This document shows, one piece after another, positions 26,154 through 34,160 of a stretch of 34,269 nt of DNA. The position numbers were made by a program, and so were the translations under genes. This DNA is from Candidatus Erginobacter occultus (GTDB lineage Bacteria > Auribacterota > Erginobacteria > Erginobacterales > Erginobacteraceae). The stretch spans positions 1 to 34,269 of the forward strand of contig JAVCCZ010000132.1 of assembly GCA_030765265.1 (NCBI GenBank), given 5' to 3'. The notes beneath the pieces were generated by a model. It was given only the letters and a program-made list of their open reading frames with translations. It was not told where the DNA came from and ran no database searches. Numbering within the stretch: position 1 is the first letter of the stretch; each line of letters starts with the position of its first letter.

Positions 26154-28042
26154 TTCACTCTCCTGGTAATCGGGCGATAGCGAATCGGTCGGACCCGGCC
26201 CGTCAGCGTCGCCGCCGCGGCATCGGCCAGAACCTCCAGTTCCGGGGAACCTTCCAGGACCACCACCGGGGCCAGCCGGTTGACCATTTTCCGGATCGCC
26301 CGGCGGATTTCCCGGTCCCGGGTCAACTCCCCGGTCAGGACGATCGCCTCGACATCACAGCCGGCGGCGACATAGGCCGACCCGATCTCCCGTCCGGCCC
26401 GGCGGACCATCTCTTCCGCCCCGCCAACCCCGGGATCAAGGACTGAGCCGTCGATAACCCGGCCCCCGCGGAGGGCGGCCACCGCGATCTCCCGGCCCAG
26501 GCAAGCGACCACCAGGTTGACCTCGTCCCGGGGACGCCGGAGTTCGGCGGCGGCCCGGACGGCGGCCGCTTTCCAGCGATAATCGAACCCGGCAGATCCC
26601 CCGAGAGGACCGCGGCCGGAGGCGTCGGCCGGGGTCGGATCGGCAGCGTAGGCCGGGGCCCGGAAATTCCGGGCCAACGCTGCCGCGACCGGGATCCCGA
26701 AATTCTCCGGGCGGGCGGAGCCGGGGGAGGATTGTCCAGCGGCGAGAATCGCCCGGTCGACAGCCACCCCCTCCCCCTTCCGGGAGGCAACCCGGTAGAG
26801 TCCGCTCCCCGGTTCCCCTTCCGGAAGCTGGAGGGACCCGGCCGGGGCGGCGATCGCGTCGATCCGACGGATCCGCCACCCCCGGACGATTTCTTCGATC
26901 CGGCCCGCCAATTTCGCCACCGCCCGGTCCCGCACGTCCGGTCCGGGGGCTTCCGCGAGTTCCAAAGGTTCCCGGAGCAGATGGAGCGGCTTCCCGCGGG
27001 AAAATATCCCGACCGCGAGTTCCCCCGGCCTCGATTGGAAGACCAGGATCCGGGGGGCGGGCCCGGACGGTTTGGTCTCCGGCGGCCGGCGGCGGCCGCC
27101 GGAGCTCCGGAGCCGCTGAACAAAGACGCTGCAGAGCGCGATCGACTCCAGCCGGGTTTCCAGGGTGTCGGCCCGGGAGAGAATCACGTAGGGGAAGGGG
27201 AAACCGACCGTGATCCCGGCCAGGGAGGCCAGACCGAACTTATTGAGAGCGGTGATGGTCTTGTAGATGGCGTTGGCGGTGTCGATCCCCGGGCAGACCA
27301 GGATGTCCGCCCGCCCGGCCACCTCCCGGGCGGCCGCCGAACCGGAGACACCTTTCAGGGCCACCGACTCCGGATCGGTCGCCAGGTCTAAAGAGAGCGG
27401 ACCGTAGACCACGGCGTTCTCCCAGCTCCGTTCGGTCAGCTTCTCCCCCAGCCAGGTGGAAGGGAGGGAGGGAATCGGTTTCTCGTTGGCCGAGAGAATC
27501 GCCACCCGGGGCCGGGGTATCCCCATCACCAGCCGGGCGACGTCGCAGGCGTTATGGATCAGGTCCACCATCCGTCCGAAGTTGCAGACCGTGGTGAAGC
27601 CGGCGTCGGTGAGAACCATCGGCCGCCCGCCGGAGATCGGGGCGGCGTCGAAGACCGTGGCCAGGCTGACCGTCGGGCGGACGGCCAGGGGCTTGAGGGC
27701 CCGGTTGATTACCGGGGTCGAGATATCCCCCTTGAGCACGATATCGGCCCGGCCGGCGGCAACCAGTTCCGCCGTGGCAGCGGCCGCCGACGGGCCGTCC
27801 GGGGCCGCGACCACGTGGTCGGGACGGATACTGATCCCCAGCTCGGCGATCGAGCGCTCGATCGCCGGGCGGTCGCCGACCAGGATGATCCGGTCGACGA
27901 TCCCGTGGTCGCGGGCCGCCTCCACCAGCTTGAGATCCTCCAGCCGGTGTCCGCCGGGGACGACCACGTTCGAGGGGGGGAGTTTCCCGGCGATCTCCAC
28001 CAGGTCGGCGACCGAAGTCAGAATCTCGGGTACGATCTTCAT
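26150..28042 (-). CDS. Phosphate butyryltransferase (Ptb)-like / degenerate butyrate kinase (Buk)-like fusion
   Basis: 630 residues from the ATG at 28042; upstream in-frame codons only translate the GATAGC tract (IAIAIGIAI) and are rejected. Residues 1-310 match phosphate acyltransferases: VVPGGHRLEDLKLVEAA, VLKGDISTPVINRAL, ILSANEKPIPSLPST, YGPLSLDLA, RADILVCPGIDTANAIYKTI. After a basic spacer (311-330), residues 331-630 follow the acetokinase-superfamily Buk outline: RILVFQSRPGELAVGIF where Buk has a NPGSTSTK motif, VACLGREIAVAAL for HLGGGIS, RVIDGSVLDPGVG, and AIVLTGELTRD. The nucleotide/substrate motifs are eroded, so kinase activity is doubtful. Ptb and Buk are normally separate genes. 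Confidence 0.8.
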   Translation of the reverse strand: MKIVPEILTSVADLVEIAGKLPPSNVVVPGGHRLEDLKLVEAARDHGIVDRIILVGDRPAIERSIAELGISIRPDHVVAAPDGPSAAAATAELVAAGRADIVLKGDISTPVINRALKPLAVRPTVSLATVFDAAPISGGRPMVLTDAGFTTVCNFGRMVDLIHNACDVARLVMGIPRPRVAILSANEKPIPSLPSTWLGEKLTERSWENAVVYGPLSLDLATDPESVALKGVSGSAAAREVAGRADILVCPGIDTANAIYKTITALNKFGLASLAGITVGFPFPYVILSRADTLETRLESIALCSVFVQRLRSSGGRRRPPETKPSGPAPRILVFQSRPGELAVGIFSRGKPLHLLREPLELAEAPGPDVRDRAVAKLAGRIEEIVRGWRIRRIDAIAAPAGSLQLPEGEPGSGLYRVASRKGEGVAVDRAILAAGQSSPGSARPENFGIPVAAALARNFRAPAYAADPTPADASGRGPLGGSAGFDYRWKAAAVRAAAELRRPRDEVNLVVACLGREIAVAALRGGRVIDGSVLDPGVGGAEEMVRRAGREIGSAYVAAGCDVEAIVLTGELTRDREIRRAIRKMVNRLAPVVVLEGSPELEVLADAAAATLTGRVRPIRYRPITRRVK

Positions 28043-28101
28043 CGACTTAATAATAGCTTTTTCTCCCCGGGGAGGTAAAGTATTGTTTGGGGTTAGGAAA
28101 T

Positions 28102-28171
28102 AATCGCTATCGGGATCGAAATCCCGCTTAGCCTCGATAGTGATAGCGATCCCGATAGCGATAGCGATTGG
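28102..28171. repeat. GATAGC-type tract with 16-bp inverted repeat, divergent ptb-buk / EamA region
   Basis: ATCGCTATCGGGATCG (28103-28118) pairs with CGATCCCGATAGCGAT (28146-28161); in between and after lie further GATAGC units (CTCGATAGTGATAGCG, CGATAGCGATTGG). The element fills the gap between the divergent ptb-buk-like and EamA genes and may form a hairpin in either transcript. Confidence 0.75.
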
Positions 28172-28187
28172 ATGAGGGGAAGACGCA

Positions 28188-29039
28188 ATGATATATCTCA
28201 CCGTTGTCTCCCTGATCTGGGCTTTCTCCTTCAGCCTGATCAAGACCCGGCTGCCAGGGCTGGACCCGGCCCTGGTCGCCTGGGCCCGCCTGGTTATTCC
28301 CATCCCCCTCTTCCTCCCATTTTTCCGACCCCGGGGTCTCCCGTTCCGACTGATGGCCCGGCTGATTCTGACCGGGGCGGTCCAGTACGGTCTGATGTAT
28401 CTCGCCTATCTTCAGGCCTTCCGCTATCTCGACGCCTACCAGGTGGCGCTCTATACCATCCTGACCCCGATTTATGTCGCCCTCCTCGACGGTCTCTGCC
28501 GGCGGCGGTTTAAACCAGCCGACTTCTGGGCGGCGGTTCTGGCGGTGGGGGGGGCGGCGGTGATCACCTATCAAAGGCCGGCTTTCCGCGGTATCCTGAC
28601 CGGTTTCCTGCTGGTCCAGCTCTCCAACCTCTGTTTCGCCGCCGGACAGATCGACTACCGAAACCTTCGGCCCCGCTTCCGGGCGTTGAAAGACCGGGAG
28701 GTTTACGCCCTCCTCTTTCTCGGCGGGGCAATGGCGACCGGACCGGCGGTCACCCTGACCGGAAGCTGGGAGCAGCTCGCCCGGCTCTCCCTCTCCGAGG
28801 CCGGGACCCTGCTTTACCTGGGGGCGGTCGCCTCCGGTCTGGGATTCTTCTGGTGGAACAAGGGGGCGGTCCAAACCTCGGCCGGGACCCTGGCGGTCTT
28901 CAACAACCTGAAGATCCCACTCGCGGTCGCCGTCTCCCTGCTCGTCTTCGGGGAGGAGGCCGATCCGGTCCGGCTGATCCTGGGGGGTGCGGTCATTGTC
29001 ACCGGTCTCCTGCTCGCCCGGCAAAGCGGCGGGAAATAA
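28188..29039 (+). CDS. EamA/DMT-superfamily membrane transporter
   Basis: 283 residues, almost wholly hydrophobic with about ten predicted transmembrane segments in two EamA halves: MIYLTVVSLIWAFSFSLIK at the start, YLDAYQVALYTILTPIYVALLDGL in the first half, LGAVASGLGFFWWNKG and FNNLKIPLAVAVSLLVFGE in the second. DMT family members export metabolites, amino acids or sugars; the substrate cannot be inferred. GAGGGGA lies before the ATG. It is divergent from the ptb-buk-like gene and 144 bp ahead of the mmd operon. Confidence 0.9.
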   Translation: MIYLTVVSLIWAFSFSLIKTRLPGLDPALVAWARLVIPIPLFLPFFRPRGLPFRLMARLILTGAVQYGLMYLAYLQAFRYLDAYQVALYTILTPIYVALLDGLCRRRFKPADFWAAVLAVGGAAVITYQRPAFRGILTGFLLVQLSNLCFAAGQIDYRNLRPRFRALKDREVYALLFLGGAMATGPAVTLTGSWEQLARLSLSEAGTLLYLGAVASGLGFFWWNKGAVQTSAGTLAVFNNLKIPLAVAVSLLVFGEEADPVRLILGGAVIVTGLLLARQSGGK

Positions 29040-29044
29040 TCCGT

Positions 29045-29072
29045 TTGCTTGCCCCCGGAAATAGTGTAAGAT
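29045..29072 (+). promoter_or_regulatory. Putative sigma-70-like promoter of the decarboxylase operon
   Basis: TTGCTT (29045-29050) and TAAGAT (29067-29072) are spaced by 16 nt in the gap between the EamA gene and mmdA, which would give a leader of about 100 nt. Chosen by eye. Confidence 0.35.
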
Positions 29073-29183
29073 ATCAGCCCCCCCAAAGGCGGATCGGGGG
29101 TTAGGGTGGGAAAGACCCTCCGCGATTAAAATCTTAACCGCAACGGGCCGCGCCAGGCCGGCGGCCGGGAGATGATAATTCCG

Positions 29184-30731
29184 ATGGGAGACGCTAAACT
29201 TCAGGATTTGATTCTGCGCCGGGAGAAAATCCGGGCCGGGGGTGGCGAGGCGAGGATTGAAAAACAGCACGCTCAGGGGAAATTAACCGCCCGGGAGCGG
29301 CTGGAACTTCTCTTCGACCCCGGGACGATGGTCGAACTGGGGGCCTTCGTCAAGCACCACTGCACCTACTTCGGGATGGAGAAGAAGGAAGCCCCGGGGG
29401 AAGGGGTGGTAACCGGATACGGCCAGGTCGACGGCCGGCTGGTTTACGCCTTCGCCCAGGATTTTACCGTGATCGGGGGGTCGCTGGGCGAGATGCAGGC
29501 CCTGAAGATCTCCACCGTCCTCTCCAACGCCCTCAAGGTCGGTGCCCCGGTGGTGGGGATCAACGACTCCGGGGGGGCCCGGATCCAGGAAGGGGTAGCC
29601 TCCCTGAAGGGTTACGGGGATATCTTCTATCTCAATACCCTGGCCTCCGGCGTCATCCCCCAGATCTCCGCCATTATGGGCCCCTGCGCCGGGGGCGCGG
29701 TCTATTCCCCGGCCCTGACCGACTTCGTCTTTATGGTTGACCGGACCAGCAAGATGTTCATCACCGGACCCGAGGTGATCAAGTCCGTGACCGGGGAGGA
29801 GGTTTCGGCCGAGGCCCTCGGCGGAGCGATGACCCACAACAACACCAGCGGGGTCGCCACCTTTATCGCCGACGACGACCGCGCCTGTATCGCCGACATC
29901 CGGAGGCTTCTCTCCTTCCTCCCTTCCAACAACCTGGAGACCGCCCCGGCCAGGGAGGAAAACGACAGTCCCGACCGGAGCGATCCCGAACTGAACGCGA
30001 TCATCCCCGACAACCCCTCCAAGCCCTACGATATCCGGGAGATAATCGGCCGGATCGTCGATAACGGCGACTACCTGGAATATATGCCCTACTACGCGAT
30101 GAACATCACCACCGGTTTCGCCCGGATGGGCGGCCGGTCGGTCGGGGTGGTGGCCAACCAGCCGAAGGTGCTGGCCGGCTGTCTGGATATCAACGCCTCC
30201 GACAAGGCGGCCCGGTTCGTCCGCCTCTGCGACGCCTTCAATATCCCGCTTCTGACCCTGGTCGACGTGCCGGGGTTTCTCCCCGGGACCAACCAGGAAT
30301 ACGGCGGGATCATCCGCCACGGGGCCAAGCTCCTCTTCGCCTACAGCGAGGCCACCGTCCCCCTGGTCACCCTGATCGTCCGCAAGGCCTACGGCGGGGC
30401 CTATATCGCGATGAGTTCCAAGCACCTCGGCGGCGACCTGGTCCTGGCCTGGCCGCAATCGGAGATCGCGGTGATGGGCCCCTCGGGCGCGGCCAACGTC
30501 ATCTTCCGCAAGGAGATCAAGTCGGCCGAAGATCCGAAAAAAGCCCGGGCGGAGAAGATCGCCGAATATACCGCCGAGTTCGCCACCCCCTACAAGGCGG
30601 CCGAACTCGGTTATGTCGACGACGTGATCGACCCAGTCTCCACCCGGCCCCGCCTGATCGACGCCTTCAATATGCTGGAGACCAAACGGGAGAAACTGCC
30701 GGCCAAGAAGCACGGGAACATCCCCTTGTAG
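29184..30731 (+). CDS. mmdA: Acyl-CoA carboxyltransferase, methylmalonyl-CoA decarboxylase alpha subunit-like
   Basis: 515 residues from ATG 29184; an in-frame ATG at 29172 directly abuts its GGGAG and is less likely. Belongs to the PccB/MmdA biotin-dependent carboxyltransferase family: [22 protein letters not shown], oxyanion-hole glycines in [19 protein letters not shown] and [17 protein letters not shown], then [25 protein letters not shown] and [20 protein letters not shown]. It transfers carboxyl from (S)-methylmalonyl-CoA (or a related acyl-CoA) to the biotin carrier. Gene order mmdA-D-C-B equals that of known sodium-pumping methylmalonyl-CoA decarboxylases, and no OadA or biotin carboxylase is present, which favours the decarboxylase over a propionyl-CoA carboxylase. 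Glutaconyl-CoA is an alternative substrate. Confidence 0.92.
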   Translation: MGDAKLQDLILRREKIRAGGGEARIEKQHAQGKLTARERLELLFDPGTMVELGAFVKHHCTYFGMEKKEAPGEGVVTGYGQVDGRLVYAFAQDFTVIGGSLGEMQALKISTVLSNALKVGAPVVGINDSGGARIQEGVASLKGYGDIFYLNTLASGVIPQISAIMGPCAGGAVYSPALTDFVFMVDRTSKMFITGPEVIKSVTGEEVSAEALGGAMTHNNTSGVATFIADDDRACIADIRRLLSFLPSNNLETAPAREENDSPDRSDPELNAIIPDNPSKPYDIREIIGRIVDNGDYLEYMPYYAMNITTGFARMGGRSVGVVANQPKVLAGCLDINASDKAARFVRLCDAFNIPLLTLVDVPGFLPGTNQEYGGIIRHGAKLLFAYSEATVPLVTLIVRKAYGGAYIAMSSKHLGGDLVLAWPQSEIAVMGPSGAANVIFRKEIKSAEDPKKARAEKIAEYTAEFATPYKAAELGYVDDVIDPVSTRPRLIDAFNMLETKREKLPAKKHGNIPL

Positions 30732-30755
30732 GGGCACGGCATGCCGTGTCCCTAC
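30728..30755. repeat. 28-nt near-perfect palindrome at the mmdA stop
   Basis: GTAGGGGCACGGCATGCCGT and the rest of the 28-nt site fold back on themselves with one mismatch (a wobble pair in RNA). The mmdA TAG stop lies inside its left edge, and it sits in the 63-bp gap before the gamma-subunit gene. It resembles dispersed GGGCACGGCATGCC elements in environmental genomes, and could serve as an intercistronic hairpin. Confidence 0.85.
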
Positions 30756-30794
30756 GTATCGCCGGTTGGTCGAAACCGATAAGGAAAAATACGG

Positions 30795-31154
30795 ATGACA
30801 CTTCTGGAAATTTTTCGCGACCCGGGAAAACTGGCGGAGATGGCCCTGGCGGATAAGATTATCGGGGCCCTCCAGATAACCGTGATCGGGATGGCACTCA
30901 CCTTTGTCGCCCTGGTGCTGGTCTGGCTGGCCGTGCGCCTGCTGGCCCGGATCGCGGCCGGAAGTCCGGCCCGGGAATTGCAGCCGAGCCCTCTCCCCCG
31001 ACCGATAACAGTCGAAGACTCCGGTGAAGTGGCGGCGGCGATCGCCGCCGTCCTCACCCTGATCGGGGACGGGTCCGGGGACGGGTTCCGGGTGAAGAAA
31101 ATCGCCCGGGTCCCCGCCGGAGGCTCGGGCTGGTCGGACTGGAACCGGGAATAA
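30795..31154 (+). CDS. mmdD: OadG/MmdD-family gamma subunit of the sodium-pump decarboxylase
   Basis: 119 residues. One N-terminal transmembrane helix (GALQITVIGMALTFVALVLVWLAVRLLARI, seen as consecutive hydrophobic stretch about 24-54), a Pro-rich spacer, then VAAAIAAVLTLIG and a C-terminal WSDWNRE. This is the layout of the OadG family, which links carboxyltransferase, carrier and beta subunit at the membrane. AAGGA lies upstream. It follows mmdA and precedes the biotin carrier, as in other decarboxylase operons. Confidence 0.88.
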   Translation: MTLLEIFRDPGKLAEMALADKIIGALQITVIGMALTFVALVLVWLAVRLLARIAAGSPARELQPSPLPRPITVEDSGEVAAAIAAVLTLIGDGSGDGFRVKKIARVPAGGSGWSDWNRE

Positions 31155-31193
31155 AATCCCGGCCAATCACTAAACAGAATCAAGGAGAATCCG

Positions 31194-31565
31194 ATGAGAA
31201 AGTTCAACGTCAGGGTAAACGGCAAGTCCTACCAGGTGGAAGTCGAAGAAGATGTCGCCCGGCCGGCAGCCGCCGCCGCGCCTCCCCCACCCCGGACCGC
31301 CCCCCCTCCCGCCCCGGCTCCCCAGGTGGCCCCGCCGCCGGTACCGGCCGGCGGCGGGAACGTCACCTCGCCGATGCCGGGAACAATTCTGGCGATCAAG
31401 GTCAAGGTGGGAGACACGATCGCCCAGGGAGAGATCCTCTTGATCCTGGAGGCGATGAAGATGGAGAACGAGATCCCGGCCCCGGTGGCGGGAAAGATCG
31501 CCTCGATCGCGGTCGAGAAAGGAGCCGTAGTCAGTTCCGGCGATCCGTTGCTGGTGATAGAATAG
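31194..31565 (+). CDS. mmdC: Biotin carboxyl carrier protein of the decarboxylase
   Basis: 123 residues. A short N-terminal strand region (MRKFNVRVNGKSYQVEVEE), an Ala/Pro-rich flexible linker (about 20-52), then a biotinyl domain: SPMPGTILAIKVKVGD, EAMKMEN with the biotinylated lysine at K89, and VEKGAVVSSGDPLLVIE. It shuttles carboxybiotin between MmdA and the membrane beta subunit. AAGGAG lies 6-7 nt before the ATG. The biotin ligase gene four genes on would modify it. Confidence 0.96.
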   Translation: MRKFNVRVNGKSYQVEVEEDVARPAAAAAPPPPRTAPPPAPAPQVAPPPVPAGGGNVTSPMPGTILAIKVKVGDTIAQGEILLILEAMKMENEIPAPVAGKIASIAVEKGAVVSSGDPLLVIE

Positions 31566-31591
31566 GGAATGGGGAATAAAGGAAAAAGATA

Positions 31592-32725
31592 ATGGGCGAG
31601 ATTATTTCCCGGTTTGTCACCGATACCGGCCTGGTCAATATCGATCCGAAGAGCGCGGTAATGATCGCCGTAGCCTTCCTTCTTCTCTACCTGGGAATCA
31701 GGAAAAAATTCGAACCCCTGCTCCTGCTCCCGATCGGCTTCGGGATGTTTTTAACTAACCTTCCCTTGGCCGGGATGATGCGGGAGGCTTCGGCCGGGCA
31801 GGCCGGCGGCCTGCTCTGGTATTTTTACCGGGGCAACGAACTGGGGATCTGGCCCCCGATCATCTTCGCCGGGATCGGGGCGATGATCGATTTCGGCCCC
31901 CTGATCGCCGACCCGAAGTCGATCTTCCTCGGGGCGGCGGCCCAGTTCGGAATCTTCACCACCTTTATCGGGGCGATCCTCCTCGGTTTCAACGGCCAGG
32001 AGTCGGCTTCGATCGGGATCATCGGCGGGGCCTCCGGCCCGACCGCGATCTGGCTGACCACGATGCTGGCGCCTCATCTGTTAGGCCCGATCGCGGTGGC
32101 GGCCTACTCCTATATGGCCCTGGTCCCGATCATCCAGCCGCCGATTATGCGGCTGCTGACCACCGAGAAGGAGCGAAAGGTGAGAATGGCCCAGCTCCGG
32201 CCGGTCTCCAAGACCGAGAAGGTCATCTTCCCGATCCTGGTTACCCTGGTCGCCGCCCTGATCGTCCCCCCGGCCACCACCCTGATCGGGATGCTGATGC
32301 TCGGCAACCTCCTCAAGGAGTCGCTGGTGGTGGAAAGGCTCAAGGAAACGGTGGCCGGGGCGATGATGAACATCGTGATCCTGCTCCTCGGGCTGGCCGT
32401 CGGGGCCAGCGCCAAGGCGGATACGTTTCTCACCCCCCGAACCCTCCAGATCATCGGCCTCGGGCTCTTCGCCTTCGCGGTCGGGACGGCCTCCGGGGTG
32501 GTACTGGCCAAGCTGATGAACTTCTTCTCCGGGGGAAAGGTCAACCCCCTGATCGGTTCGGCCGGGGTGGACGCCATCCCGATGTCGGCCCGGGTCTCCC
32601 AGAAACTCGGCCAGGAGGCGGACCCCTCGAATTTCCTCCTGATGCACGCGATGGGTCCCAACGTCGCCGGGGCGATCGCCGCCGCCACCGTTGCCGGGGT
32701 GATGATGGCCCTCTTCGGCGGTTAA
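31592..32725 (+). CDS. mmdB: Sodium-pumping decarboxylase beta subunit (OadB/MmdB family)
   Basis: 377 residues, polytopic membrane protein. Family markers: NIDPKSAVMIAVAFLLLYL, IGFGMFLTNLP, IFAGIGAMIDFGPLIADPKS, the conserved Asp-containing loop, GIIGGASGPTAIWLTTMLAP, and GKVNPLIGSAGVDAIPMSARVSQ near the end. The subunit decarboxylates carboxybiotin and couples it to Na+ export across the cytoplasmic membrane. Starts 26 bp after the biotin carrier. Confidence 0.96.
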   Translation: MGEIISRFVTDTGLVNIDPKSAVMIAVAFLLLYLGIRKKFEPLLLLPIGFGMFLTNLPLAGMMREASAGQAGGLLWYFYRGNELGIWPPIIFAGIGAMIDFGPLIADPKSIFLGAAAQFGIFTTFIGAILLGFNGQESASIGIIGGASGPTAIWLTTMLAPHLLGPIAVAAYSYMALVPIIQPPIMRLLTTEKERKVRMAQLRPVSKTEKVIFPILVTLVAALIVPPATTLIGMLMLGNLLKESLVVERLKETVAGAMMNIVILLLGLAVGASAKADTFLTPRTLQIIGLGLFAFAVGTASGVVLAKLMNFFSGGKVNPLIGSAGVDAIPMSARVSQKLGQEADPSNFLLMHAMGPNVAGAIAAATVAGVMMALFGG

Positions 32726-32760
32726 CCTGAACTCCCTATCGAAAAAGAGAAATAATTCAA

Positions 32761-33279
32761 ATGAAGGTTAAATATCTGTTTAAGATTCAAAACATCATCG
32801 ATACCGAGATCCGGCGGATCTGCGAACGGGACGGGGAACCGCTCGACCGGAACCGGCTGATCAAGACCCAGATCCTGGCGCTGGAAGTGAAGACCGGGGA
32901 ACTGGCCAACCTGACCAAGTGCTACAAGTATCCCTGCCCGGCCGGGGGACTGGAGAAAAAGAAGCTGTTACTCCGCTACATCGATTGCTTCAAGTTCCTG
33001 CTCTCGATCGGCAACGACAATGAATTCAACGTCGTCAACTCCGAGCTCAAGGACATCCCCGACGACGCCGAGGGCGAGCTGCTCGACCTCTTTCTGAAAA
33101 TCTTCGACCGGATCGCTGAGCTGAAGAAAAATCTCCTCGAGGAAAATTATATCCCCAGCCTCAACGCCTATATGGAGGTCTTCAAGGACTTCATCTTTGT
33201 CGGCTACCTGCTCGGGATCACTTTCGAGGAGGTCTTTGAATTTTACGATCAAATTTACCAGGATATGGTCCGCGGATAA
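32761..33279 (+). CDS. Dimeric dUTPase-like (all-alpha NTP pyrophosphatase) protein
   Basis: 172 residues, predicted all-alpha, charged, cytosolic. ILALEVKTGELANLTKCYKYPCP resembles the ExxE metal helix of the dUTPase_2 / MazG-like superfamily (typical GELANE...FKYW), and LLLRYIDCFKFLLSIGNDNEF resembles its second helix (EEYVDxLHFLLSIG). The acidic residues expected just before YID are Leu/Arg here, so the second metal site looks weakened; the C-terminal LGITFEEVFEFYDQIYQDM also fits the family. It is embedded between mmdB and the biotin ligase, whose start directly follows its stop. Assignment is by pattern only; a different helical regulator is possible. Confidence 0.55.
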   Translation: MKVKYLFKIQNIIDTEIRRICERDGEPLDRNRLIKTQILALEVKTGELANLTKCYKYPCPAGGLEKKKLLLRYIDCFKFLLSIGNDNEFNVVNSELKDIPDDAEGELLDLFLKIFDRIAELKKNLLEENYIPSLNAYMEVFKDFIFVGYLLGITFEEVFEFYDQIYQDMVRG

Positions 33280-34107
33280 ATGAAACCTCCGCCGGCGACC
33301 AGCCCGGCCCCCCCGGCCCCGCTCTCTCAAGAGTCGATCCTCAAGGAATTGACGACCGGGCGGTTCGGCCGGACGCTTTTTTTCTTCCCGGTGGTTGACT
33401 CGACCAATGAAACTCTCCGCGGACTCGCCGGCCGGGGCGCCGAAGAAGGGACGGTTGTGGTCGCCGATACCCAGCTCCAGGGTCGGGGCCGGCGGGGAAG
33501 ACAATGGTTCTCGCCCGCCGGAGAAGGGATCTTCCTTTCTCTCCTCCTGCGGCCCCGGCACGCTCCGGCGAAATGTTCCGGGATCGCGCTCCTGGCCGCC
33601 GCCGCCGTCAGCCGGGCGATCGAGGACCAAACCGGACTGCGAACGGAAGTGAAATGGCCCAATGATATCCTGCTCGGCGGGCGAAAAGTCGGTGGGATCC
33701 TGGCCGAAACCGGCGGGGACGAAACCGGGGAGAGATACCTGGTTCTGGGGATCGGGATCAACGTCGGGGGGGGGGAATTCCCCCCGGAACTCGAGGACCG
33801 GGCCGTCTCCCTCCGGATGGCCGGGGCGAAAAACCCGGATCGCCCGGGTTTGATCGCCGCCATCCTCGGCCGGCTGGAGAAACTTTACCGGGTTTTCCAG
33901 GGCAGCGGCGACCTCTCCCCGGCGCTTGACTTCTGCCGGGACCGCTCGGCGACGCTGGGACGGCGGGTCCGGGCGGTGGGGCCGGGAGGGGAAATCTCCG
34001 GCCTCGCCCTCGACCTGACGGAAGAGGGCGGGCTCAGGCTGCGGCGGGATACCGGCGAGGAGCTGGTGGTGATGTCCGGCGAGGTCACGCTGAGTCCGGC
34101 GGGATAA
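33280..34107 (+). CDS. birA: Biotin--[acetyl-CoA carboxylase/carrier] ligase without DNA-binding domain
   Basis: 275 residues. Catalytic core: VVDSTNETLR, QGRGRRGRQWFSPAGEGIFLS (biotinyl-AMP loop GRGRRGR), EVKWPNDILLGGRKVGGILAE, and YLVLGIGINVGGGEFP, followed by a C-terminal SH3-like domain. There is no N-terminal helix-turn-helix, only a Pro-rich extension of about 15 residues, so it is a monofunctional ligase, not a repressor. The ATG follows the dUTPase-like stop with no gap (TAAATG), implying coupled translation. In this operon it most likely biotinylates K89 of the MmdC carrier. Confidence 0.95.
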   Translation: MKPPPATSPAPPAPLSQESILKELTTGRFGRTLFFFPVVDSTNETLRGLAGRGAEEGTVVVADTQLQGRGRRGRQWFSPAGEGIFLSLLLRPRHAPAKCSGIALLAAAAVSRAIEDQTGLRTEVKWPNDILLGGRKVGGILAETGGDETGERYLVLGIGINVGGGEFPPELEDRAVSLRMAGAKNPDRPGLIAAILGRLEKLYRVFQGSGDLSPALDFCRDRSATLGRRVRAVGPGGEISGLALDLTEEGGLRLRRDTGEELVVMSGEVTLSPAG

Positions 34108-34112
34108 TGTAG

Positions 34113-34160
34113 CACAGACATTCCTGTCTGTGAATGCTTGGCCACAGGCAAGAATGCCTG
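34113..34160. repeat. Two compact palindromes after birA
   Basis: CACAGACATTCCTGTCTGTG (34113-34132; 8-bp stem, TTCC loop) and CAGGCAAGAATGCCTG (34145-34160; 6-bp stem, AGAA loop) lie a dozen bases apart. The pair is itself inverted: the reverse complement of the second (GCAGGCATTCTTGCCTGTGG) is a diverged version of the first. No T-run follows, so a classical terminator is doubtful. Confidence 0.8.

Noticed and set aside
29283-31166. Minus-strand 627-codon frame
   Set aside because: Antisense to mmdA and mmdD, with typical high-GC shadow composition; mmdA motifs are unmistakable on the plus strand.
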